Virus record (IMG/VR): IMGVR_UViG_3300008262_000066
Span: 1 to 64,000 of that record
Direction: 5' to 3' (one strand)
Origin: a virus
DNA: 64,000 nt
The notes beneath the pieces are model-generated. The model saw only the letters and a program-made list of their open reading frames with translations. It was not told the origin of the DNA and did not search any database. Positions 56,701 through 62,910 of the stretch are shown piece by piece. Positions within the stretch are counted from its first letter, which is position 1, and every line of letters starts with the position of its first letter. A program made the translations under genes and the position numbers.

Positions 56701-59700
56701 GTTATAACTATTATTAATAATGGTGCTATATACAATGCTGGTCAAAAGATTACTATTTTAGGTTCAGTATTGGGCGGTGTAAATGTAGTTAATGATGCTA
56801 CTATTACTATCACTAGTGTAACCAGCTTAAATGCAATTCAAACTGCATTTGTGTCTGGTGTAGCTGTTGGTGGATTTAGGTCTTATTATGTAACACCTAT
56901 TAGTAGTACAACTATAAAGATATTTAATGATATCAATATGACTATTCCTACTCCAGTAGCAAGTTTCCCTTACACCGTAGGAGATCAAGGATTTGTTAAC
57001 GATCCTGCACTAGCAACAAGTAGCTCAAGTTATAACTACACAAACTATGTTGTTTATAAAGACAAGATATTTAAATGTGTTCAAGACACCAACAGTCGTA
57101 CTTTCTTATACGATCAGTGGGAAGAAGTAGATTCTAATCTTGAGTTGTTCAATGCTTTGGATCGTATTGTTGGTTATTATCAACCAACAAGCGACATGCC
57201 TGGCAAAAACTTGCAAGGGCTTGTTAAAGGTATAACATATACTAATAATACATATTATGGTAATCAGTTCGCACCAGAAGATCAATATCCATTAGATATC
57301 AATCTAAAAGGTCAATACTTCTATCCAGCATATGTTGATATTAGAAGTATTACGTATGACGGGACACAATATGTTGCTGTGGGTGAAAATGATAGTAACT
57401 CAGTTGTATTAAAGAGTACTAATGGCACAACTTGGAGTATTGCAATTATTTCAGAGCAACCATTGGATGTACGTGATATTGTATACGATAGTACAGCCGG
57501 TGCATATGTTATAACATCATACAATTCTACTACTCCTGTGTTGATTAGTTTTGACGCTATTACTTGGGCGTCAAGCGGCCCATTCACACCGTACGATATT
57601 GGTGGGTATGACGATGATCCTTTTGATAGAACATCTATTAACCTATCTAATATGCAAATGGTCGGGGACACATATGGTAACGGCTTATATGTTAGTGTAG
57701 GTAATAGATATATTATTACCAGCGATAATGGAATAAGTTGGGAGAAACGTTTCGACTTTGGTGATACAACTCGTACATTGAATGCAGTATCATATGCAAA
57801 CTTAACTGCATTTGATGGCTTTGTTGCTGTGGGTGGACATACCTCTACTAGTACTGGCTCTGGCACTATAACATACGGTGATATTGTAATCAGCTATGAT
57901 GGTGTTAATTGGACTTATTTAACTCCTCCGTTAACTGGTTATAAGCTGTATGGTGTGGCTGCTGATAGCACATATATTGTTGCTGTTGGTGAATCAGGTG
58001 TAACTTATTACACAACCAATGGTAGTAACTGGGTTACTGGACAAGTATTATCTTCTGCTGACTTTTATGATTTAGTTTATGCTAATGGATTGTTTGTTGC
58101 TGTAGGTGAAGGTGGAGAAATCTATACTTCTACTGATGGACAAGTATGGACAAGCAGTACATCTGGTGTCACTGATAACCTTAAAGGTGTATATTACAAC
58201 GGTACTCAGTATGTAGCAGTAGGTGATAATTCTACTATATTGTTTAGTCCGGATGCTATTACATGGACTAAGGTCGGATTGTTGCAACAGAATGCACCGT
58301 TCTATGACGTACAGGGTTCATCATTTGATTATGGTTATGCACCGGAAGAAATGGTTGCAGGTGTAGTTAGTGATAATTTATCCATGTATGTAAAATCTAG
58401 ACCAAGTGGGTCATGGGATTATCAAACATATCAGCATACTGGATTCAGTATGGTGTCAAGAGTGGCATCACCTGATGTGAATAACACGGTAAGTTTTGAT
58501 GGGTTAGTTGATATCCCTGCAACTGTATCTGTGTTTGTAGTAGATCCTATTACGTTAATTGGAAATCGTATTTACGAAAGCACATCAGTTACTAATATCA
58601 ACTACACTTATACAGTGGATTGGACTAACAAGACAATAACACTTGATAATGCATTAACTAGTAATGAAACTATCTTAATAGAAGTATATGAAGTTGGTGG
58701 CGGCAGTCAGCTTGCTAAAGATTCTACTGACAACGTTCCGTTAAGAATAAACAATATTAACGGATTTAGCGAGATACATTTGGGTTATAAATATGATAGT
58801 CAAATATATTTTACTCCTATATGTTTCTTAAATGGTGTTAAGTTAACATATATTTCTGATTTTTACTTAGATACTACAAGTCAAGGAACTACTAAGATTT
58901 CCTTCAATGATACATATGTACAAGGTGTTGACTACATCACCTACACTATTTTTGGTAATACTGTTTCAACAGGACAACCTGAGCAATATGGTTTTAGTAT
59001 CCCTGAAACACAAGTTATTGTAGCTGATGGTACTGCTACATCATGGGCGTTAGATAATTTTGTATATTATATTTCACCGTTGGACACAGCATCACAGCTT
59101 TCAGTAAATGATACTGCTATTGTTGAAATCAATGGTATAAGAAAAACTACACCAGCAGATTTAACATATAACATTACACCTAATATCTCTGCAATTATAA
59201 GTGTGTCTGCAGCCAATGCATTCTCATTTGTTATAGCTACGTATCCAGATATAGATAAAGTAGTTGCAGGAAGTAATATTACATTTGGATCTGATCCCAC
59301 GTTGTATCCAATCACTGCAAGTAATGTAGACCCCGGTGACTCATCATTATGGACATTAACAACTACAGGAGCACCTAGCGTATTGCCCGGTACTGGAGTA
59401 GTAGTTTCTGCTATTATCGTATTTGATACCGCACCTTCAGCAGATGATATTGTAGCAGTAACAACTTTTAACGATACTCGTCAACAAGCATTAGTGCTAG
59501 ATACTGATACTAATTTCGAAGTAAATCAAATTTATTATATCAATAATAGTATTACACCTGTGCAACTTGTATTAGCAAATCCAATTGGATCCGGCGCTTG
59601 GGCTAATGGTACTATGATTAGAATTGATGGTATCGAAGGTAGTGTTCAGTTAAATAACAATATATTTTATGTAAAACAAAATACTACAAATACATATGCG

Positions 59701-60855
59701 TTATTTCTTGATCCTGCAACCACTACACCCTTGCAAAGTAAATTAGTAAGCAAGTATGTGCGCGGTGGATATGCATGGAAAGACTCACAAGTGTTTACGG
59801 TTACACAGCCGTTGTTTACTGAGGAAGATAACAATAGAGTTTGGGTAGCTATAAACGGTGAACGTTTAAGCCCAAGTAGCTTACGTTATATAACCGGCAA
59901 TGGGTTAAATTTATTGACACCTATTATATCAACAGACGTTATTACTGTTACTAGTATGATACCTAGTGCAACACCAAATGAATTGGTATATAATCTTACA
60001 GTTGATAAGAATGCAGACACTGCAGTCTATCGTAGTAATAATAATACTTCTACGTGGTTAACACAAGACCTACTAATAACGGATGATACTATCTATGTTA
60101 ATGATGCATCACGTATGGTTGATACTTTAGTACAAACTATTCAAGTACTTAACAATGGTACTAGCTTAGTAGCTCCGGTACAAGCAGATTACGCTACAGT
60201 GCGTGAAGTCACAGTTTATAATCAAAATACATTGTCACAATTAAATCCTAGTTCATATGCATTAGTAATTATTAATACTGCTACGGTAATAGAATTTAAT
60301 AGTGAAGTGTCATTAGGTGATAGAGTAATTGTAACATTGCGTGTGGGTGAAATTTTAGTAATCAATAGTGAACGAATTAGATTCAATCTAATTGACTACA
60401 CAAATAATACAATATCAGGTTTGACACGTGGAATTCAGGGCACAGGTGCTCAGAATGTACATTCTACTTATTCACAAGTATTCAGTTTGATTCCTACTAA
60501 TGAATTGTTTAAACCTTACTATTATCAGGTATGGGATGATATTGTGTTCCAAGATATAACAACTACTGTTACCAGTACGACACCTGGTGAATTTAAGTTC
60601 TTAATAGCTACTACACCTGATATTGTAAATGTAAAAGCCGGTGCTTCTATTGTTTTTGGAACTGACCCAACCGCATTTGACATAGCAACTAGCATTAAGG
60701 ATCCTAACTATCCTACATTATGGATAATAAGAACTACCGGATCTCCTGCAGTAGTTCCCGGAGATGACGCTGTGATAACATATGTATATTCGGGTAATCC
60801 GTTGCAATTAAGCACAACAGATCCTGCAAGATTCTTAAAATCCGGTAATATTTAA
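44752..60855 (+). CDS. Giant virion structural protein at the gp7 position, 5367 aa, with two beta-propeller-like regions
   Basis: A single uninterrupted frame of 16.1 kb. The start ATG (44752) has AAGAAAG upstream. The N-terminus (VRTINFLPDIFKT, FLSATLDQLVSQP, VQGYIGSKFGYG) resembles those of large baseplate-associated proteins of aquatic T4-like phages. Residues ~2214-2893 hold seven FG-GAP-like units (FGSSAVYV, FGSSMETA, CGYSMALS, FGSQVTTN, FGYGLDTN, FGAAIRCN, YGQALFFG) with large inserts. Residues ~4197-4508 hold seven Asp-box-like units ending in STNGTTW, SFDAITW, TSDNGISW, SYDGVNW, TTNGSNW, TSTDGQVW and SPDAITW. Two modules with GxxRGxxGT lie near 55400-55530 and 60360-60500, and a ~65-residue domain is duplicated at the C-terminus. 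Function is inferred: baseplate wedge periphery or host-surface contact. Homology to T4 gp7 was not established. Confidence 0.8.
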   Translation: MVSRVRTINFLPDIFKTKANEQFLSATLDQLVSQPNTMKVQGYIGSKFGYGINAKDGYVVEPTKVRTDYQLEPSVVFLKKNTATAVDLLTYPGLIDALKLEGGITDQHDNLFSNQFYSWDSFTDLDKLINYNQYYWLPLGPELVTVSTNDVYSQTEFTVVPNGNYINFSADNLIVPGNNPTISLLRGGTYQFVVNQSSQFWIQGTPGLKGTDPVHTNIGTRNIYGLTNNGTSSGVMTFQVPFQSDQSYAFYPSTQSVDLLTTKSWDEINGMRVRDLGNIDGVVSLDGRTIVFYGNSPTAQGYIGEFYDEFSFDEDNPVVKPYEDGYYTDLNKNIYRISYVGDPDDPVIRVTEHATIVQLDRIKVLYGDEFAFNEVYTDALANMYIVPYLSALADTLYYQDGSNVDRVGVIKIIDAISNNQLNVNTQILGKKTFTSPNGVQFTNGLKVTFAGNIYPESYFGNEYYVEGVGTAITLLPVTNFIVPEPAGQAYYNPYSVSPYDTEAYDSASNVPLAKDYITISRNSYDRNAWSRSNRWFHVDVLRATAQYRGNEAPVVLEALNNSNFRAKRPIIEFYPNLKLYNQGSVSKGSVDFVDSVVTDPFGYDGSTPICSGATTFYPNSGTSAIPGGVKIVFTAAEDINVRNKVYLVTYSNITGSPTATPVITLTVAADGDVSANDQVVVTAGDYIGQTYHFNGTDWISGQFKERVNQAPLFDVFSSSGISFSDQEYYLGSSFRGCTLFEYALGTGSDDPQLGFPLKYSSLTNIGDITFNVTLNNQTFTYVEGSTPQSLSVDTGYVYKYIPTTATYARQLGWQTTVGESFQYQVFELIYNSGIPKFVCDVPYKDPESTPWPVTQVYVNNERLAPTAYTRTVDSQNSTIITLNTAPLPGAPVQVLIYSDIPSSVGYYEIPTNLQNNPFNTPVSNANLGDIRGHYKSICNNITTLVGAPFGANNYRDLGNLVPYGTRITQSSASLVPAAAFLRNQDFSIFNALTFNNNEYIKFKALLTDTINRTEYNRTYSDAYILDDALAQIAGTKDNSSAFFWSDMVPNGNKSASNSYTFVNFIKQSEFPLTRIYDFATANYYSVLLYVTRTTNGEVHTTQLLRGVDYDISTDAPKVIVYFDLLPNDVITIDEYSQTYGSFVPNTPSKMGLYPVSTPQVIYDTTYVTPTYFIKGHDGSLTKLYGEYTDGYLSDYRDRAYLEFEKRIFNNIKTSNVIPLTLPDIMPGEFRTTDYTYEEFQQIYSYGFLNWVGKNRIDYKTQYFDITNQYTYNYSQSINKSDYTPLKQGNWRGIYLWFYDTATPQSTPWEMLGFSEKPTWWETRYGVAPYTSDNLVLWNDLADGYVWNNGASYTIENRKRPGLLDVLPVDSSGNLVSPAISVVNAYDTNSINKNWKVGDVGPAEYGYLKSSSWPFDLMRMFALMKPAKFFALCIDVDSYEYNAEFNQYLENARLRSPLNDLPVYGNGTAVNSYVNWIVDYIQQLGMSGHDKVSDLVNNLDVRLAYRVAGFSDKDMLKFYVEKGSPNSKNNSLLIPDESYGVLLYNNQPFTKVVYSSVIIQKTINGYKVYGNSQNTAFFKTLVPKMNGNYDKYVVADVTIYVSKEYTDKTLIVPYGTEFYSVQALSEFLINYGRYLENDGMIFNNIENGIVENWEQMVAEAIYWTQSGWEAGSTVNVNPAATNLKINKESGIVQPLTFHQQNYVLNQNLIPIQVKDMSLIRNGTEFELNVLQNTDTFSYMTANISNYEHCIVFDNVTLFNDVIYNLVTGLRQERVLVKGVKSAEWNGQVDAQGFILNQDNIQEWQENIKYTKGVIVLYKNSYYTSTKIVQPSSTFNETEWVKTDYDSIQKGLLPNPSTRSYESLLYYDIHNTNLENDADLLSFSLIGYRPRDYLAVANLDDVTQVNVFINMIESMGTLGGANQLKNITVPQGQLGYDIYENWAIKTGEFGGVLNQNFIEFKLAENELTGNPGIIGVTNGIEVVEGVEQSVPLYSLTNYGRVLNNIAVLPTVDDISVKSLPDAGYVNFDDVKIHSYNFNGLYRANQPIEKLYNGDYIWLADYKGNWNVYTPVPLSTLTKQGIVLISVENNLTGTATLTFNKAHGLSKNDLIGVINFNEDIDGYYNVDKIISETSISITVTLQGATLKLRGSGVVFKLVTHRVDTPSDTTSLPILGQEFEKFKVWADQNSDGNWAVYERDDRYKYEDFNKPFFTTNFGSSAVYVPELGYLIGDTGEGKVYLYTYNPIAKQYLNTLEIDEGSNFGSSMETAGNIVVVAKTTSASSDIYVYSVVTEYGINQIIGQQVISLGGYCGYSMALSGDTDWLYISDNTNNKVYIYQLDADYTRTNTTYPLDGNVTAGSNTFVVNGNRTSTFVSGTKVSFSSADYSPVYTIISSKWDIVLNKTTITLGKEIQTNIITATATYIATTNYTSCGYIDLPDSSADDNFGSQVTTNHDGSMVFINSPNREYDGEYETWAPSTTYTAGTVLLNSGTYYKVLADAPGALTFSLIASYVSELKDIGYVYAFERLTQTYEQQYNALPLVPTLFTTIWSSSTLHPTPFLYLNGVKLIDGADYAIVTDTVTVDTQVNAGDIITVSSSEFVLKQVLSYYDTISDSQNNTEFGYGLDTNKYGNEVLGGSPYIINSDGQEGAVFRFTDGGKKYGMIIGTTNASLSSPTPILINGFEVTVSGTAAEIATTINNTHINNVVAYNSNGILVIGLRDVSLNPIGNKLSITVTDKTILEELGIAPYTKTQRIEEIYSGTRTQFGAAIRCNELSSFVVSAPVTTRRAITRFDYIDDNQNNDTIFDNDFTTFIDGFANAGAVYMYDYLPKYNENINNPGQYVFAQSCNDVTEDYGYEPNYGQALFFGGYRVLIGTPNFDSTAYNGRLVIYKNAENKADWSVHRSSSLVVDIDKLQGVQLYNNLDNTTLTSLDYIDPLQGKLLGAVRENIDVVSSSDPAGYNINNVSTNVVWGAGHVGTIWLDVSGMRFVNYHQNDVVYNSEYWGKVFTGSDVAVYSWIESTETPAFYTGTGTPYDLEKYASTVILDSAGNLIAKYYYWVRDTGIVFTKKGKTLADVILETYIEDPQGSGISYFAPYTPNVFGLYNAREYLNTTNTSIHIGFSTGTNDDVAHNEYQLIREGYAGDFLNGIPSAANSYSEPTSLYNRLLDSMAGLDEAGLLVPNPYLPKLLQRGISSRPSQSFFVDRFTALKNYLTYANEVMASFPIVESKSPTFLTKVGAVNPSNDLPFYDTSNVWEYVDWWAVGYDNNTKTAFDVPKYYNLAELNPVEGLLVGVETNSDGKREVYIYQNSTWNRIGLQDGTIQFKSILWDYGSNRLGFGNFFDTTPFDSFPSQETRNVIRALNEEIYTDDLLINRNVSLILLLKYIESENIESQNYLPWLNKTSFIDVAHTIRELREYEKFQRDNVDFLSGYINEVKPYHVVIKDFYLKYSGVNVYQGDITDFDLPSMYNKDNEQFITPTLKFDSTTGDAEFLPTASIWDTPEYASWYQNYGLVITGQLNTYVGKIKRQLTTVSNTILIGNTFGFPVQGLIRIDDELITYTGVNRELGILTGASRGYNGTTVSSHDYNSSVYMDIPGVVVYDTARGYVDPPIINAVIDTSIYPAPRVPARFRAVMQVDKVIGVDVLNPGEGYVVTPRLEFQSSMSIDFTNFDINYIDSTITIQSTAFVTGDCLEYSTSNFNVTGLTEHSHYYIRILTSNVIESIIALYYTKNDAMVNSNRVILFDSGNTVNAKLSMTPRAEVIMGRSGVRSIKPILKFDRTSYRPLVEEWVPGNFYGSGLNILNSSSSEMLAIAQPYEDMPKVNRGVTNAALFVVQNVLMGSYFDVTEITEPGLGYSVGDTIVVPGTDMDSTWASPGNDCTITVATVDIAGAITSVTVAGSPGLVTRSSLQGALFPILGVTSVGGQANVTLDFSISGLDSSKLKNLNLYFYNTLPPYTYDDSAAGGAVIKVYRPKFTPSKVLNEYVITIINNGAIYNAGQKITILGSVLGGVNVVNDATITITSVTSLNAIQTAFVSGVAVGGFRSYYVTPISSTTIKIFNDINMTIPTPVASFPYTVGDQGFVNDPALATSSSSYNYTNYVVYKDKIFKCVQDTNSRTFLYDQWEEVDSNLELFNALDRIVGYYQPTSDMPGKNLQGLVKGITYTNNTYYGNQFAPEDQYPLDINLKGQYFYPAYVDIRSITYDGTQYVAVGENDSNSVVLKSTNGTTWSIAIISEQPLDVRDIVYDSTAGAYVITSYNSTTPVLISFDAITWASSGPFTPYDIGGYDDDPFDRTSINLSNMQMVGDTYGNGLYVSVGNRYIITSDNGISWEKRFDFGDTTRTLNAVSYANLTAFDGFVAVGGHTSTSTGSGTITYGDIVISYDGVNWTYLTPPLTGYKLYGVAADSTYIVAVGESGVTYYTTNGSNWVTGQVLSSADFYDLVYANGLFVAVGEGGEIYTSTDGQVWTSSTSGVTDNLKGVYYNGTQYVAVGDNSTILFSPDAITWTKVGLLQQNAPFYDVQGSSFDYGYAPEEMVAGVVSDNLSMYVKSRPSGSWDYQTYQHTGFSMVSRVASPDVNNTVSFDGLVDIPATVSVFVVDPITLIGNRIYESTSVTNINYTYTVDWTNKTITLDNALTSNETILIEVYEVGGGSQLAKDSTDNVPLRINNINGFSEIHLGYKYDSQIYFTPICFLNGVKLTYISDFYLDTTSQGTTKISFNDTYVQGVDYITYTIFGNTVSTGQPEQYGFSIPETQVIVADGTATSWALDNFVYYISPLDTASQLSVNDTAIVEINGIRKTTPADLTYNITPNISAIISVSAANAFSFVIATYPDIDKVVAGSNITFGSDPTLYPITASNVDPGDSSLWTLTTTGAPSVLPGTGVVVSAIIVFDTAPSADDIVAVTTFNDTRQQALVLDTDTNFEVNQIYYINNSITPVQLVLANPIGSGAWANGTMIRIDGIEGSVQLNNNIFYVKQNTTNTYALFLDPATTTPLQSKLVSKYVRGGYAWKDSQVFTVTQPLFTEEDNNRVWVAINGERLSPSSLRYITGNGLNLLTPIISTDVITVTSMIPSATPNELVYNLTVDKNADTAVYRSNNNTSTWLTQDLLITDDTIYVNDASRMVDTLVQTIQVLNNGTSLVAPVQADYATVREVTVYNQNTLSQLNPSSYALVIINTATVIEFNSEVSLGDRVIVTLRVGEILVINSERIRFNLIDYTNNTISGLTRGIQGTGAQNVHSTYSQVFSLIPTNELFKPYYYQVWDDIVFQDITTTVTSTTPGEFKFLIATTPDIVNVKAGASIVFGTDPTAFDIATSIKDPNYPTLWIIRTTGSPAVVPGDDAVITYVYSGNPLQLSTTDPARFLKSGNI

Positions 60856-60857
60856 AA

Positions 60858-60866
60858 GATAAATAT
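60858..60866 (+). promoter_or_regulatory. Candidate late promoter after the giant gene
   Basis: GATAAATAT, seven bases before the next ATG (60873) and just after the giant gene stop. Confidence 0.45.
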
Positions 60867-60872
60867 ATTATT

Positions 60873-61025
60873 ATGAATAACGATAAAACCGAAAATGTTG
60901 TTGAAGAAAAGGCTGAAATAGGGCCCAAACCTGATGAAACAGGTGGGTTTTACTTTAGCACCTTTATAAAGATAACCGACCCGGACACTAACGAAGTTTT
61001 ACTTCAAGCACGAGGCGATAACTAA
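60873..61025 (+). CDS. Small hypothetical virion-associated protein, 50 aa
   Basis: ATG 60873 to TAA 61025, overlapping the next start by one base (TAATG). The N-terminus is acidic (ENVVEEKAEIGPKPDE), the C-terminus beta-like (GFYFSTFIKITDPDTNEVLLQ). The string DPDTNEV resembles DPNSNEV in the next protein (VYDPNSNEVFVD), so the two may share a fold or be a split duplication. No ribosome site is visible. Probably real because of the tight coupling and the promoter motif in front. Confidence 0.65.
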   Translation: MNNDKTENVVEEKAEIGPKPDETGGFYFSTFIKITDPDTNEVLLQARGDN

Positions 61026-61645
61026 TGTCAAATATAATGATTCCAATGAAAATTGAGGGCTTTTTAAAAGTCTATGACCCCAACAGTAATGAGGTATTTG
61101 TAGACAAAAAGAATGCGATACACTATGAAAACATTAGTGAAGCTATTGCTTACACGTTGAGCAGTAGAGGTTTTGGTCAGATTTACAAGATGGCGTTCGG
61201 TAATGGTGGTGCAAGCGTAGATGAAACTGGTATTATTACATACCTACCTCCTAATACAACTGGACAAAATGCCGCACTATATAATCAAACATACGCAAAA
61301 ATAGTTGATGATACAAATGTTTTAAACACGGATCCTACAAGAAATAAGATGACAGTAAGTCACGTGTCGGGAAAAGTATACTCAGATATCATAGTTCAAT
61401 GTTTATTGGATTACGGTGAGCCTCCTGGTCAAAGCGCATTTGACAATGGAAACCAATTAGAAAGTAGCTATACATTCGATGAAATCGGGTTATTAGCAGA
61501 TTACGGTCGAGACAATACGGGAAATGAGCTAACTAAGTTACTTACTCACGTAATATTTCACCCCGTACAAAAGAGTCTGAATAGACAAATTCAGATAGAT
61601 TATACGATCAGAATCCAGAGCTTAACAAACCTGGTCACAATTTAA
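61025..61645 (+). CDS. Hypothetical baseplate/tail structural protein, 206 aa
   Basis: Starts inside the stop of the preceding small gene. Begins IMIPMKIEGFLKVYDPNSNEV and then has IYKMAFGNGGASVDETG and YTFDEIGLLADYG. Ends in a beta-rich HPVQKSLNRQIQIDYTIRIQ. This type of protein is common in aquatic T4-like phages downstream of baseplate genes. It occupies the region where T4 has gp8-gp11, but no T4 counterpart was recognised. A structural role is inferred from place and composition. Confidence 0.65.
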   Translation: MSNIMIPMKIEGFLKVYDPNSNEVFVDKKNAIHYENISEAIAYTLSSRGFGQIYKMAFGNGGASVDETGIITYLPPNTTGQNAALYNQTYAKIVDDTNVLNTDPTRNKMTVSHVSGKVYSDIIVQCLLDYGEPPGQSAFDNGNQLESSYTFDEIGLLADYGRDNTGNELTKLLTHVIFHPVQKSLNRQIQIDYTIRIQSLTNLVTI

Positions 61646-61654
61646 GATAAATAC
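61646..61654 (+). promoter_or_regulatory. Candidate late promoter for the right-end structural genes
   Basis: GATAAATAC directly after the preceding stop, 22 bases before ATG 61677. GGAGC serves as the ribosome site. Confidence 0.55.
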
Positions 61655-61676
61655 TTGCAATAGTCGGAGCAAATAA

Positions 61677-62909
61677 ATGGCATATACAATCATACGAAGC
61701 GATGGTAGCACACTAACAACAATAGCTGATGGTACCATAAACACCAGTAGTAGTTCTATCGGTTTACCGGGCAGGAACTTCTCAGGTTACGGACAAACAT
61801 TAGATACTAATATGGTTAGAATAGTGGAAAACTTTGCGGCAAACACACCGCCATCAAACCCTATTCGAGGTCAACTATGGTACGATATTACTGGTACAGG
61901 GACATTAAAAGTTTGTCCAGCTGACGGTACAACAAATTCAGCGGCATGGTATACTCTTACTACTACTAGTTCAGGTGGTAATGCTACTTTTGCTAACTTA
62001 ACAGTTACTGGTAATGTGATTGCTAATAATGCCAGTATAGCAGGTAATATTATAGGTGATACGATAACTGTACGTTTAGCAACGGTATCCGACACTTTAT
62101 CAGCGGGCACAGCAGGAATCACAACTGCTACTATGGGTACTGCAGTTACTGGTTTAATAACAACATCAGCTAACTTAACATCGGCTCCGAGTACAGCAGG
62201 TTCTATGTATGGTAGATGGACAGTGTACGGCAATTCTACTGGTAATGCAATGTTCGTTTCTACCGGTAATATTACATTTTCACCTAGTAGTGTTAACGGT
62301 ATCAAGTGTGATAACTATATGTACGCAAACGGTGTATCTTTTAACCCATCAGGCTCATATACCAACTCTAACGTGTTTGACTATTTAACCGGTGCAAATG
62401 CCGTAACGCAGTTTACTGGAAACATCGCACCAACTAAAGTTACTACTACTGCAATTGCAGGTGGCGGTACAGTTACTGGTACATGGACATTAGGCTCAGG
62501 CGCTCGTTGGCAAGCAACATTCGCTGACTTGGCAGAACGTTTTGAAGCTGATGCAGTTTATGCTCCAGGCACAGTCGTTGAGATTGGTGGAGAAAAAGAA
62601 ATCACTGCAGTATCTTCTGATTTAAGTGAAGATGTATTCGGTGTTGTATCTAATACAGCGGCATACTTGATGAATCAAGGTGCAGGAAATGATGAAACTC
62701 ACCCTCCTATCGCATTGAGTGGACGTGTTACTGTAAATGTGACAGGTGTAGTTAAGAAGGGTGATAGATTGGTAAGTGCCGGTAAAGGTCTTGCTAGAGC
62801 AGGTAATAAGAGTGAATTAACCGCATTCAATGTAATTGGTCGTTCACTTACGACTAAAAATGATGAAGGTGTAGGAACAGTATTAGCTGTAGTGAACATA
62901 AGGGTATAA
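61677..62909 (+). CDS. Tail fibre-like structural protein with a C-terminal domain common in aquatic phages, 410 aa
   Basis: ATG 61677 with GGAGC upstream. The N-terminal ~95 residues contain TLDTNMVRIVENFAAN and PIRGQLWYD, a module seen in phage fibres. A short fibre-repeat stretch follows (FANLTVTGNVIANNASIAGN), like the minus-strand fibre cluster. The C-terminal ~110 residues (FADLAERFEADAVYAPGTVV, FGVVSNTAAYLMN, GRVTVNVTGVVKKGDRLVS) form a compact beta domain known from fibre ends of aquatic phages. This is a plus-strand relative of the left-end fibres, so the fibre repeats occur at both ends of the window. Confidence 0.75.
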   Translation: MAYTIIRSDGSTLTTIADGTINTSSSSIGLPGRNFSGYGQTLDTNMVRIVENFAANTPPSNPIRGQLWYDITGTGTLKVCPADGTTNSAAWYTLTTTSSGGNATFANLTVTGNVIANNASIAGNIIGDTITVRLATVSDTLSAGTAGITTATMGTAVTGLITTSANLTSAPSTAGSMYGRWTVYGNSTGNAMFVSTGNITFSPSSVNGIKCDNYMYANGVSFNPSGSYTNSNVFDYLTGANAVTQFTGNIAPTKVTTTAIAGGGTVTGTWTLGSGARWQATFADLAERFEADAVYAPGTVVEIGGEKEITAVSSDLSEDVFGVVSNTAAYLMNQGAGNDETHPPIALSGRVTVNVTGVVKKGDRLVSAGKGLARAGNKSELTAFNVIGRSLTTKNDEGVGTVLAVVNIRV

Positions 62910-62910
62910 C

